A stretch of 57,219 nt of DNA from Gnetum montanum (lineage: Eukaryota > Streptophyta > Gnetopsida > Gnetales > Gnetaceae), in assembly GCA_015680685.1 (NCBI GenBank), contig MNCI01001444.1, forward strand, positions 3,427 to 60,645, in the 5' to 3' direction. The position numbers and the translations under genes were made by a program. How positions within the stretch are numbered: position 1 is the stretch's first letter; every line of letters starts with the position of its first letter. The notes below the pieces were generated by a model. It did not search any database. It was given only the letters and a program-made list of their open reading frames with translations, and was not told the DNA's origin. This document shows, piece after piece, positions 44,396-56,079 of this stretch.

Positions 44396-45420
44396 TGTTA
44401 ATTTACTATTTTTGGCTTGGTATGGTAACTGAAGTTTCAAAATTTATGAAGAGGTATTTGACTTATTAGAAGTTCAAAGTAGATAAACAAATAAATAGAC
44501 ATTATATGCCTTTGTCAATTCCCAAGGTACCATGGCAAAGTATGTCAATGGATTTTGTGAGTGGTATTCCAAAAACCAAAAAGTGGGAACGATGCAATTT
44601 TTATTATTGGAGACAAGTTATCTAAGATAGTACACTTCAGTCCATGCAAAAATATAAATTATGCTTCTCATGTGGCATGGAATTCCTTTGAATATTGTTA
44701 GTAACAAAGAATCCAAGTTGATAAGTCATTTTTGGAGGTTCCTTTAGAAAATTTTAGGGACAAAATTCAATTTTTCTTATACATGTCATCCATAATTAAA
44801 TGGTCAAATAGAGGTGGTGAATAAATCCTTATAGAATATTTTGAGGTGTTTGTATGATGGACAACTAAGAAGGTATGAAAAATTTTTGTGCCATATTAAG
44901 TTTTCATATAATAATGCTTTTCATGTTGTCATTAGTAAAGGTCCATATGAGGTGAACTATTGTTTTTGTCCAAAGATGATGGATACTTTGAAGAGCTTTG
45001 ATGGTGAATCTCAACTTTGTGATGATTTTGTATAATAGATGAGGGATCTCTATGTACAAGTGAAATCAAATCTTTGAGAAGAATCTTGAAGATAGGATCC
45101 TCAAGAGGAATGAGGGAAAATAGAAGCTAAATTTTGCTATTAGAGGCTTGGTTTGGATGTCATTGAAGAACAAGAGGATGTGAGGTGTCAACTTCTCCAA
45201 GTTGAAAGCTAAGAATATGGGGCACCTTTCCAAATTAAGACCAAGATTAATGATAATGTTTTTCAGATTAACTTACGAAATGATGTTGGTTTTTCTTTTG
45301 TATTTAATGTTTTAGATCTTGTACACTATGATGAAATTATTAATGAGGAAACTATACAAGGTAGCATCAATGAGTTTAAGGGGGCTATTAATTAGTCCAA
45401 GCCTTCAATGGAAATGAAGG
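44396..45420 (+). pseudogene. Integrase of chromovirus-like element (plus-strand copy)
   Basis: It begins within the zinc module (FWLGMVTEVSKFMKR), then PLSIPKVPWQSMSMDFVSGI (first catalytic Asp), KIVHFSPCKNINYASHV, a broken second-Asp region, and a Gln-Thr/Ile-Glu segment (MVK*RW in the displayed frame). 44841-45035 is open for 64 codons (LRRYEKFLCHIKFSYNNAFH, SKGPYEVNY). The C-terminal part shows KTKINDNVFQINL and FVFNVLDLVHYDE. Upstream domains are missing. Confidence 0.8.
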
Positions 45421-45552
45421 AAATCGTACTAAAGGGAAGGGAAACTTCAAGCACTTAGGAAGTAAAGAGGCATGAGTACTTAATCCACTAGGAGGATCAA
45501 TCTATAGATGATGTTGTCTAGGCCCATGAGACCAAACATCATGAGTGGGGGA

Positions 45553-46125
45553 TCACTTCTATCCCTACTTCCTTCTACCTACAAATAGTTTTTGTAGGTT
45601 TTAAGAGCTAGAAGGACATCTAAGAGGTCCAAGAAACAACTAGGCTAAGTGTTGAGTCTTCATAGAAGACATTTGGGGGTTGCAAAAGATGTCTGCCAGG
45701 AAGAGAAGACATCTCTCCCTAAGTTGAGACATCTCTAGAGAGACATCTCTTTGTAATGAGAGAGATGCCTACTAAGGCAAAGACATTTCCAAGGTTTTAA
45801 AGACATCTCTTTTGCAAGTGGAAAAATTTAGAAAGATGTTTCCCAAAAGCTAGATACAACCCACATGGTCAAGGAAACTTTCAAAATTGTCCATTCCAAT
45901 TGGGAAATAGCTGAGAGAAGATGGAAAAGGATGAAATTAACTAGAGAGCCTGAAGTTGAGTTGGGGAAAGGTTTCTAGATTTCTTGTCTTATTTTTCTCA
46001 ATAAATACTAGTGTTGTTTCATGCTTGTATAACCATGTTATGAGTGTGATAAGAATCATGAGAGCACATGTGGCCTTGGCATACCATCATATTACCAGTT
46101 TTAGGCCTTAACGGGTCAGAACCCA
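45553..46125 (+). mobile_element. LTR of plus-strand chromovirus-like element
   Basis: It follows integrase and a purine tract (GAGTGGGGGA, about 45543-45552). The inner part has AGACATCTCT words four times between 45705 and 45805, and the phrase TTTGTAGGTTTTAAGAGCTAGA that is mirrored near the start of the LTR at 8.2 kb. Possible poly(A) signal AATAAA near 46000. The right border against the Tat gag-protease relic is not exact. Confidence 0.55.
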
Positions 46126-47095
46126 TACATGCCTAGTAATTATGAGATGCTCTCAAAAGAGCATATAAGGATAACACCAATAGTAAATCCTGATACAATG
46201 TTGCAAACATAAACAAACGATCCTTCACAAGAGAGAGGATAAGGTATTTGTTGGGAATTTGTTGTTTGATCTTTGATAGATCAATGAATCTCTTTTGCAC
46301 AATCCAATGCTCACCAATTTCCTTATCTTGCATGGCCACTTGCATGCATATTTGTTGATCATTTAATGTCATGGAGTTGGCATTATTAGTAACGTTGTTT
46401 TTCTTACCATTGATCCTAGTCTGAGTATTGGTAGTTTCCTCCTAAAACTCTATCTCTGAACCTCGATCAATGTTGACATAGTTAACTAAGGGCAGTAACA
46501 CATTGTCCTCATGGATCACAATTTCTCCACCTTTGTATGACAAGTGAACCTCCTAATGTATAGGAGATGAAACTGCCTGAAGCTTCACCAACCATGGTCT
46601 TCCTAGGATCAAGTTGAAGCCAAGTGTCTTCTCAACCACTAGAAAGTTGGTGGATGTGGAAAATTGCTTACCAATTACAAAAGCCAAGGAAATAGAACCT
46701 CACACCACTACTCATGATCCATTAAATAACTTAAGTGCTAACGTGGTGGTTACTTGGATGTTCTTGGTTAGTCCTAGTTTGTTAACAATGGAATATGGTA
46801 TCACATTCATGGCTACCCCATCATCTACATGAACACGGTGAAACATGTATATACCAACATGTATAGTAACAAGGAGAGGAGTAGATAATGCTTCTCCATT
46901 CTAAGAGTTAATTTTCACTTTACAATCATGAAATTTAAGCATGGGTTGATGCCCATTTTCCCCAAGTGAAGCTTGCTCAATGATAGAGCGAATTGACTCT
47001 CTGTTGATGGGCATGTCTCTATTCATAGGGATAGTAGTCAACACTTGAGCTAGTGTGTCCCTATGAATAGGAGATGTCATGACCAAGTCATACAA
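46126..47095 (-). pseudogene. Protease region, Tat-like element
   Basis: The minus strand gives RVHVDDGVAMNVIPYSIVNK, where the active site is DDG as in many Tat proteases, then ALKLFNGS, SISLAFVIG and FNLILGRPWL, the flap-to-GRPWL order of a retropepsin. The frame 47095-46901 precedes it and 46372-46133 follows (79 codons, unassigned, probably the start of the spacer to RT). The active-site loop carries DGVA rather than DGSA. Confidence 0.7.
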
Positions 47096-47950
47096 GTTCA
47101 GGGATGTGTTCTTTTTCTTTAGTGATCATTTGTCTTGTTGCATTATTACAAGGAAACTCTTTTCCTTGGCTTGTGATGTTTTGGCCTTAGTGGCACTAAC
47201 CTCCTCCATTCTTCTTTGGGTTTATGGCTTGGGTTGCAATGTATGTGCCTTGGGCCCCTTTTTTAGTTGATTATCTTCAATGGTCTTATTTATTGGTTTG
47301 GTGATAGGTTACTTTCACCATCATTACAATGATGATTTCTTGCTAACCTCTAAGTTATTGGGCACAATAGGTGGGCTTTGGCCATGGGTTGGTCTTACTT
47401 GTTGAATGTGTAGGGACCTGGATAACAAATGGTTCCCTAGGCTTTGGAGGATTAGCAACTCGGTGATTATGTTGTGATGTTGAAGCCACTAAAAGGGGGA
47501 CACATATGATGAAAGATTCCTTAAGGATCAAAGGAGGTGGTACCTGTATGACAAATGGCTCTCTAGGCTTTGTATTTTGGGATCATGATGGTACTCTGAT
47601 GATAAATGGTTTCTTAGGGGGATTAGACTATTTATTTTCTATGAATGAGGCCACATTATAGGAGTTGTTGTTAGCACTTGGAGAGCTAGGGTCATTCACT
47701 ACCAACTCTCTATAGTTTATCATCTTCTAGAGGTCATCCTTTAACGCTAGGCAAAAATTGGTGTCATGAGCAGTCATTTGATGATAATGACAATACCTAT
47801 CTAGCCTAATGTACCTTGATAGCTTAAGATCATCTTTAGTAGCTATCATTGGGTCTCTAGCTATGTCACAAAGATGATCATGCCTCTTATAATCCTCTTT
47901 AGACAATTACTTATGTTGTATACAATTATCGGTAATTCCCACCTTTCTCT
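47096..47950 (-). other. Decayed linker between gag and protease, Tat-like element
   Basis: No open frame of note. Scattered phrases (FATLRL-like, Pro/Thr-rich) on the minus strand fit a non-conserved linker. Repeated GGCTTTG/CCTAGGGAAC words occur at about 47410-47600. Confidence 0.4.
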
Positions 47951-49260
47951 TTGCTTTGACTTTCTTGTTACTATAGCCATAGTTGTGTGTTCTCAGCTAT
48001 TTTTATTGCTATGTCTTCTTACATGTTTATTTTTATAGGTAACATAGGTTGATTCATTGCTTACCTCAATTGCCTCCTCGATGTTCTTGATTTGTGAGAA
48101 GGCTTACCTTAGTGACCAAGGCTATAGGTAGCACAACTTCGACTTGATAAAGTCATTTACTGCTCCATTGTAAATGGCCAAGAAGTGGATTTCAAAAATA
48201 GGCTCTGGGATCTCATTAAGTATTGAGTTCCATCTTTGAATGAACCTTTTGACTGGTTCAAGTGACCCTTACCTCCCCTTCATCAATTGACCCAATTTGG
48301 CATGTGACCTTAAGTTGTATCTAAAGAAGTTGACAAATTGGTTAATCAAGTCCTCAAGGAAAGAGATAGAACCTCTAGGTAAGGTTTTATACCAATATAG
48401 AGCTTTATCCTTGAGAGACATGGGAAAAATTTGTAATATTGTATGAGGCCAAGCTTGCAAAAAGAGGCTCTCAAACCGAAAGGTTACTAGATGTGCGTTG
48501 GGATCCCCTTCACCATTGTATTTGGTAAAGTTTGGAATAGGCAAACCTATTGCCAAGGTTATTTGAGGTACTATAGGACTTATAGGATCATCTTGGTAGA
48601 AATCTAGAACCTTGACCATCTGAGTTGTATTTTCTTTAAGTTTTCATAACTCTTCATTAAGGTCTTGAATCATTTGGAAGGCTTGATCCAGGCCTTGGGG
48701 CATCCCCATGAGCTATGGTATTTATGTTGATGGTTGGGGAAGAAGTTGTGAGACATGTGGTTGAGAGGCTTTTGACCTTGAGATAGGCTACAGTATCAAA
48801 GGAAGAGGCTAGGTTATGGTGGTCATAGGTGGGCTAAACAAGGAGAAAGATGTTTGTGTTCGAACTTGAGGCACAAAGGGGACAAATGAGGTATGAGAGG
48901 CTTTTGTTGCTTGGGCCCCAATGAGCGTCCTATAGGTATGACAAAGGAAGATGATGAGACAATCATCATCAATGCTGGATGAAAGGAGTTAGGTTGTGTG
49001 GCAAAGGATACCAATGAGAATAAGGAGGTGGACTAAGACATAGGTTGTGTCTAGTATGTGGTAATGATGGGCATGGACCTAAATATGGTCCATTGATGAG
49101 GTAAGAGACATGGATATGGATGTGGTTGTTTGGGAAGACAAAGATTGGAGAAGACTTCCAATGAAGGTGTCTCTGATTTATTCAACCTCAAACTCATCTT
49201 CCTTTCTTTGGTGATTCTCTAAACTAATTCCCTTACTAAACTCATCAACCTCTATGAGTT
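47951..49260 (-). pseudogene. Gag, Tat-like element
   Basis: Frame 48619-48269 is open for 116 codons and shows IPNFTKYNGEGDPNAHLVTF, ILQIFPMSLKDKALYWYKTL and LINQFVNFFRYNLRS, the retrotransposon gag core (F-D-G-x-D-P-x-x-H-L, then SL-x-G-x-A-x-x-WY, then F). It continues past a stop with EPVKRFIQRWNS. Upstream there is a Ser/Pro/Gln-rich N-terminal region. A basic segment follows the core at about 48000. Confidence 0.78.
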
Positions 49261-49731
49261 GTATGAGCATTTGTGCATAGAAGTCAATGAGGGGGATTTG
49301 GTCATAGGGGGATGGGATGTATTCTTTTCCATCCTAGTGTATTATTTTGAATTGACACTTAGCGTCAGATTCAGAGCATGGTATCAAGAGATTAGCTTGT
49401 ATCTTGACATAGAGGAAGTTGTAGAATTCCTCATTAATAATAATGAAATTTGGGTTTTTGCCTCTTTGCCTAAGAGATTGCCTTCATTCTATGACCACAA
49501 GGTCTTTTGGATCATAGATACAAACTGCATCTTAGTTGGATACCATGTTTGTGAGGTTAAGGGACAATACGATTGATCAATTAAAAGACATTGTAAATGT
49601 GCTAAAAATGGCTAAACAAGTTTATAAAATATTAACTAAAGCATAAATTCCAACAAGTGGAACTTTAAAAAGGCTGAAAGAAGCAAAAATGACCGAAAAT
49701 GGGTTACTTACTATAAGTAGTAAGTGGAAGT

Positions 49732-49751
49732 TAAGGGGGTATACCCCCTTA
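49732..49751. repeat. 20-bp perfect palindrome
   Basis: TAAGGGGGTATACCCCCTTA reads the same on both strands. Confidence 0.95.
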
Positions 49752-51522
49752 CCAAAAATGGAAAGGTAAAAACCTCTACGTTGGCTTCCCAGCTACCTAT
49801 ACAATGGGTGTGATAAGGGAAAAAGAAGGGGGTGAGATGGGGGGATCTTACACCTTTCTATTCTAGCATTAGTGGAGAAAAGGTTTACTTTTTGGAAAGT
49901 ATGATTTTTTTCTTGTGCAAGAATAAATTAGAAACTTTGATTTTTCCAAAAAAAAATGGTAACATTGACCTTGCTAGAAAAAATTCACAACAAGGGATTT
50001 GGATGGTCCAAGGGTATGACACTTCCTAGCTAAGAGGTATATGACCCTTCCTAACTGAGGGGGGATAACACCCTTCCTAATTGGCTTTAAAACTTCTCAA
50101 CAACTGCTATGAAATTTTTGCCAAAACCCAAACACCCACACTAGCTTTGTTCTAAAATTTTCATAGCAGGGGGGTATGAGATTATGATAGTATACTAACA
50201 CTAGCTTTAAAATTTTTAGCTACTATGAAATTTTCTAAAACTCAAATTACCTGCAACCTCAATGTTGGGTTTGGATGGCAAGGGGGAATGTGCTGCAACA
50301 TTGATTTTGTGGCTAAAAAATTGGAAAAAATGTTTGCACGTGAACTTGGATGGAGGTCCTCCTTCTAGCACCAAAAAACTATAGCGACTAAAAATATTAA
50401 CTACTGGAAAGCCAAGGATTTCTTAGCTATAGATAACCTTAACCTCAAAAACCTAGGGCCTTCGAAAAAAATGGAATTCAGGGTGCCCTAAATGGTCCAA
50501 TAGATCACCTAAGGACTTAGGGGAGGGACAAATGGAGGTTGTAAAAAATGTAAAAATTGCAAATCTGAAATATCAAAATGAATACAAAATGCACATAAAA
50601 TGAAACCATAAACTTTATTGAATGAATAAAAAATGAGTTTAGAAATATGTACAAAAGTGCCCATAGGAGAGTAAAGGGAGGTTCACTTAAGCGAGGGTTC
50701 CAAGTCCATTAAAGCCAATAGAATCCACTTCATGATCTAAATGCTCAACGACTCCCAATGTTATTGAACCTCCTTTGCTACTAATCAAAATCTATAGCAT
50801 TGATCACTACTGCGGTTGAGAAATGTGAAGGATTGGGGTGGCCAAAATGCTCCATGCTAGGATTTGGGGATCCCAAGGGGATAACATTAACATCCAAAGC
50901 TCAAAAATCCCAACAGGGGTAACAAGGGTAACAAGGCTACACTGTTTCTACATTGGTAGGCCCCAATAAGTTGTGTTTCTACTAGGTAGCAAGAGCTCTT
51001 GAATGTCCAAAATGCTTAAATTCTCAAAAAATGCCAAAGTGTATGATTTCCAAGAGTATCCCACCTTGAAATGGTGTTGGGATTTTGTTTTCTTAGATCT
51101 TTGACCATGACATGGGTTGCAAATTTGCTACAAATGGCTAATAGATTGGGCTACAAACTGCTACAAATTTTTGCCACATCCAAGGGGGTAGGTCTCCAAA
51201 ATCTAGGAGGGTTATCATATATGGAAAGTGTCATAACCCCATGGCCATTCCATTTACCAAAAGTAGTAATAGAGGTGCACCTTCCATGCTGGCTTTGTTC
51301 TTCCACATTGGGTCTTCTACCATCCACATTGGCATTGCAAGGCTCTTGTTGGAGTTGACGTAACATTAAAATCTTTGTCATGTTATTTTCATGCTGGGAA
51401 GGAGGTGTCCACATTGGGGGGGGAGAGAGAGAGGTTGTATGAAAGATCAACACTCAGGATGAAGGTCAAATCCCTCTATGCTAATCATTACCTCCCCTCC
51501 CCCCAACCCCCCTCTTCTATTG

Positions 51523-51603
51523 TAGGGGTAGGTGAGATCTACCCCGCTATACCCCTCCACACTAGTTAATCCCTTCATGCTAGGGGTAGGTGAGATCTAC
51601 CCC
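51523..51603. repeat. Two copies of a 23-bp inverted-repeat motif
   Basis: TAGGGGTAGGTGAGATCTAC plus CCC at 51523-51545 and identically at 51581-51603. Each can pair GGGGTAG with CTACCCC around a 7-base loop. Confidence 0.9.
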
Positions 51604-51721
51604 TTGAAGGTGTTTCTAGCACAAAAGAAGTTATGCCCCATATAAAACCTATTAAATTATCATTTTGACATTTCAAAAGGCATTTTTGAAACACTCCCCT
51701 ACCACCACCACCCCACACCCA

Positions 51722-51741
51722 CCCCCCCCCCCCCCCCCCCC
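51722..51741 (+). repeat. Poly-C run of 20
   Basis: Twenty consecutive C, then ACA-type A-rich sequence. Length may be affected by sequencing. Confidence 0.85.
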
Positions 51742-51999
51742 ACAAAAAAAAAAGCCTAGATATAGATACTATGTGACTCTTTTCACTTGGGGAATGAGGC
51801 TTTAACCAATTCTAAGGTATTTTTCAGCCTCAAGAGTATGAAATACATGAGATTTTCCCTCATGGATTACAATCTTTACATTTACAATGAAGTTTTACCT
51901 TGGGTTTCATGGGATGGGGTTACAAAGGTTACAACATGCAAATTTTGTAGTGTTTCAAAAATCACCAAGAAAGAAGGCATAGCAAAACTTATCATAGAC

Positions 52000-53620
52000 G
52001 ACATGGCCATGATAGGGGCCACCATTAATGTTATGAATATGATGAGCCATTGCTAGCTATCCAAAACATACCCAATGTTTCAAACATAGTTTGAATTTCC
52101 ACTAGACACCAAAAGGATAGCAGGATTAAATGACTAGATATGAACAATATCTCCTAGTTTGAAGGGAGATATAATGTTCATTCCCAAAATCATTTAAAAT
52201 CTTCCCATGATGTATGTGCCTTACAAAATATTAACAAATGGTAGAAGCTCAAACTATTCCCAAGGATACTCATCAAAGAGGTAGAAAGTTGGTACCAGAA
52301 TCCATTCACAAGTGGAGTGCCATGTTAGAGCTATTCAATGATAAGTATCAAACATACTCTTGAGTGTCCAACCTAAGGAAGTAAATACAAGGATGCAAGC
52401 AAGGAAATCATGATTCCTTGGATGTAGCCTTAGGCAAGTACTAACTCTTTGTTGCACCAATGTCTAAGTCATGGATTCCCTTAAAGGGAGTAGCTTTGCC
52501 ATATCATAGATGGACTTCAAAACAAAACTAGAGAGACTCTTGAAGTTTATGCCCAAGGGAGACTTTCAAAAATGCAAGCTCATTACATCTAAAGATTAAT
52601 AGAACAAGTGGCCAAAGAAGAAGGGGACCTGAAAAAATAAGAAAGTGCAAAAGAATACAATAGGCATCCCTCCATTAGTAACAGGGAGGTACATTTCTAT
52701 GATTTAGAGGAGGAAACATTACTAGATAAAGTGGTTTAAGGGAAGATAATATGTATGACTCCTTAAATGAAAAGTTCTAGACTACTCTTAAAATATTATA
52801 AGAGAAGGCAGAGCAGGGGAGTAGTGATCAAGACAGAAGGAGAAAAAATGATACAAAAAAGGGATTTCATCAATAGAAAAGACTATGTTAGTTGATGAGG
52901 TTGTAAATTTAGAAACAGATGATAATGGCTATGACATTTTCCAATTCAAACATCCTAAAGGATGTTTTCCTATGTTATCACATCTACAAGAATCTAGGAT
53001 GTATGCCTTAGACCTCAAATTTGTGAAAGACAATCACCTAGGAGATTGCCTTGTCCTCAAGGCAATTACATGTAGCCATAAAACATAGTATTATCCAAGT
53101 GAGGTGCCACCTCAACATTAGGAGCAATATTAGCAGTGGCAAAAATCACAGTCATGGGAGATGCCACCATGATGATAATAGTATCCTTACCGATAGTTGG
53201 ATCCCTATGGTTATTATGTTCAAAAACCTATATCTCCTCATGGCTTTGCAAGCCATACTTCTTTTGCTCATCACTACTACCCTCTAGAATATTATCGAAT
53301 CCATACTCCATGGCCCGAGTCTTCCTCTACTTATCCTCCTTTATAACCATCACCTAACTATGTACTATCTAACACCACTCCTTTGCCACCTATATTACCA
53401 ATGCAAGGAGAAATTCCACTATAGCCATGGCAACACAATATCACAAGGGGCATTAACTTATAATTAGATGACCATTCAAGTGGTCCTAAGCATAAACTTT
53501 AAAAGAGGGATTTTTTAATGATCAACAAATTGCAAAAACCCTCATAAACACCTATGGCTACTAACCCTACACTTACTACTTCTAGGAATACCTTCAAGCC
53601 TCATTCAATCCAAACATCCT
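52000..53620 (+). pseudogene. Gag and linker, copy C
   Basis: Pieces match B gag: DEPLLAIQNIPNV, LDMNNIS, a capsid relic, VYAQGRLSKMQAHYI, EQVAKEEGDLKK, then FQFKHPKGCFPMLSHLQESR. The zinc-knuckle-like Cys pair is gone (first Cys absent, last Cys shifted). Open piece 52885-53088 covers that motif. A Pro/Tyr-rich linker follows, with many stops. Confidence 0.75.
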
Positions 53621-53629
53621 CTAATGTAC

Positions 53630-54650
53630 ATAATATTATGTTAACCCATGTGGTCATAGATTGGATCAAAGTTGGCCATCTTCTTAGAAAACAATCTAGT
53701 CCTAAGAGTCATCTCATCTATTTGTAAATCATAGGAAATGATCCATGTAAGGCTTTATTGGATTCAGGTTCTAGGGTAAAGTTAAATTTCCAAGAAATGT
53801 AGAAGACCTAGAACCTACCTCTACTTAAGAAATGTAATATCAAATTAAAACTTGCAGATTAGTCTATCACCATTTCTTTGGGATTGGTGCAGGATATTAC
53901 GACCACCATCTATGGTTGATCTTAACCAACTACTTTCTTAGTGATCCATGTGAACAATTGCTCCTATTATTATGGAAAGGGGTTGGCTCAGGACAACTAA
54001 TGCCAAGGTAAGGATTCAAGATCTTTTCTTAGAGATCTCCAAGGAAAATGAATTTGGAAAGCTCAAGAAGAAGTGGGTTCCATGCATCGCATACAGTGAG
54101 ACAAGGTGTCATTGCTGCAATAACTATGGACCATGCAAAGTACATTCATCATAGCATGTAAAAAATATGTCGATGTATCTAATATTCAAAACTTCCTGTA
54201 TGTGGTAGCCACAAAATAGAAAGGTACCTAGTGGCTAACAACAAATATTGGGGTAGAATTAAAAATATGCATGGAACTAGCAAAAAGCCTCACAAGTGTT
54301 ACATTGATAATATGGATGAAACAAAGCAAATCCATAGCCAACTCTCCCACACACAGACTAAGATGAATTGGGGAGAGTTGGAGATCCTAGATCATTTCAA
54401 TTAGAAGCCCCTTGAACTCAAAACTTTACCAGTCAATGTAGAATATTCTTTTCTTGATAATGGCAAGCTGGTAATTATTAATGCCAACCTTTCTCAAGAA
54501 TAGAAAAGAAAATTGTTGAAAGTGGTAAACAAATGACCAACATTTTTTGCTTGGTCATATTATGAACTGACAAGGATAGATCCTCAAATATGCTAACATC
54601 GAATTTATATAGACTCCTCCATCAAGCCAAAGAGGCAACCATAAAGAAGG
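53630..54650 (+). pseudogene. Retropepsin and spacer, copy C
   Basis: DPCKALLDSGSRV (DSG at 53761-53769), then SITISLGLVQDITTTIYG and VNNCSYYYGKGLAQDN in shifting frames. The region matching LGRPWLST is frameshifted. Frame 53972-54154 covers the IQDLFLEISKENEFGK segment. The spacer to RT is decayed but alignable to A. Confidence 0.75.
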
Positions 54651-55500
54651 TTGAATCCAAATTAAGCAAGTTAAGAAAAAAGTATAACAACTTCTCAAGG
54701 TAGGGTTCATTTATCCCATTGTAGATAGTGACTAAATTATCCCACTTGTAATTGTACCAAATAAAAGAGGAAAATGGAGAGTCTACCTAGACATTAGGCT
54801 ATTAAACATGGCAACCTTCAAAGATATTTTTTCATTATCATTTATGAACTAGCTACTAGATACCATTGTAGGGAATAGCTACTAAAACTTTTTGGATGAT
54901 TATGGTAGCTATAACCAAATCTAGATAGCACCAAAGGATTAGGTGAAAAAAACCTTCACAAGTTCCTAAGGGATGTTTTCATATAAAAATATGTCCTTTG
55001 GCCTTTGCAATGCCCCTACTACTTTCCAATGCCTAGTGCTTAGCATTTTTTAGTAGCAACTCAGTAGTGGAATGGAGGTCTTCATGGATGACTTCTCCAC
55101 CTATGGTACCAACTTGGAGCAAGCCTTAGACCATTTGAAGCAAGTTCTAAAACATCATGTGGAGACCAACTTAAGGCTCAATTGGTAGAAATCCATTTGA
55201 TGATCCAAGATGACATAGTCTTGGGACACAAAATTTCAGAAAAAGGAATCAAGGTGGACCCATAGAAAGTATAGGTCATCCAAGGAATTACCTAATAACT
55301 TGAAATGATGAAAGATGTGAGGTCATTCCTTGGGCACACACATTACTATCGAAATTTCATCAATAACTTTTCAAAAATTGCCAAATCACTAGTGAAGTTG
55401 ACAAAGAAGGATGTACCTTTCGACTAGACCAAGGAATGTGAACAAGCATTCCAACAATTAAAGAAAAAGCTCATAGAAACTCCCATTCTACATGCTCCAA
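54651..55500 (+). pseudogene. Reverse transcriptase, copy C
   Basis: Motifs: LVIVP, FLDDYGSYNQI-like (LDDYGSYN), SPKG-like GMFSYKNMSFGLCNAPTTFQ, then EVFMDDFSTYG with the catalytic MDD intact at 55084-55092. The connection region contains RSFLGHTHYYRNFINNFSKI. TAG/TGA codons recur at likely Gln and Trp positions. Confidence 0.85.
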
Positions 55501-55874
55501 ACTAGTTCAAACCCTTTCATATAATGACAGTTGCATCCAACTACACATTGGGGGCAGTGCTTACACAATTAGATGATCTGAAATGTCCATATTATGTCCA
55601 TTGTGCAAGCCAAAGTATTGTGAATGCACAACTAAATTATACCACCAATGAGAATGAGCTCATGATGGTGGTGTATGCTCTAGAAAAATTTAGGTACTAT
55701 GTGCTTAGATATCAAATATTTCTATACATAGATCATAGTATTATCTATCTCTTGATGAATAAGTCAATAGTAAGCCCCCATGTCATACGATGGCTAGCAA
55801 TTTTACAAGAGTTTGATCTTATGATGATGGACAAGAAGCAAACCAAGAATGTGGTTGTTGACCACTTATCTTAA
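55501..55874 (+). pseudogene. RNase H, copy C
   Basis: Frame 55524-55874 is open for 116 codons: ASNYTLGAVLTQLDD, NELMMVVYALEKFRYYVL, YIDHSIIYLL, VVDHLS. The first catalytic Asp (TDAS in A) reads TVAS here, so activity would be lost. It ends at a stop after VVDHLS. Confidence 0.87.
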
Positions 55875-56079
55875 TCATGATGGGATAGAAAAGAGGATGA
55901 GGAGCCTTTATCTGATCAATTCCTAGATGAACTCCTCTTTGCTAAATCCATTAATATTCAATAGCCCAAGGGAACTAATTAGTATCATGATTTTCTTTCC
56001 TATCCTCTCACTCAAGAGACTCCACAAGAATGGGACAATAAGAAGAAATAAAAATTTCTTCACCAAGTCAAACACTATA

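Larger units (their letters stand above)
46126..49260 (-). mobile_element. Tat-like Ty3 element, gag-protease part, truncated
   Basis: From 49260 down the minus strand gives gag, a long linker and a protease, then stops at about 46130, where the chromovirus-like LTR begins. RT and later domains are absent. Its own LTR was not identified. Confidence 0.65.
49261..51780. other. Unassigned region with palindromes and a poly-C tract
   Basis: No domain recognised. It holds a 20-bp perfect palindrome (49732-49751), a repeated inverted repeat (51523-51603), G-run and C-run tracts, and a C20 run at 51722-51741 followed by A-rich sequence. It may include LTR or leader of the Tat-like element read from the minus strand. 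Confidence 0.45.

Noticed and set aside
49374-49395. Plus-strand GCATGGTATCAAGAG resembling a tRNA-iMet primer site
   Set aside because: No LTR end before it and no gag after it on the plus strand; it lies at the edge of a minus-strand Tat-like gag. Kept as unproven.
49259-49576. A 105-codon plus-strand ORF
   Set aside because: No recognisable domain, AT-rich, opposite to the Tat-like gag leader; likely chance.
51787-52056. An 89-codon plus-strand ORF before copy C gag
   Set aside because: Its end overlaps gag-derived sequence read in a different frame; the first part matches nothing I know.
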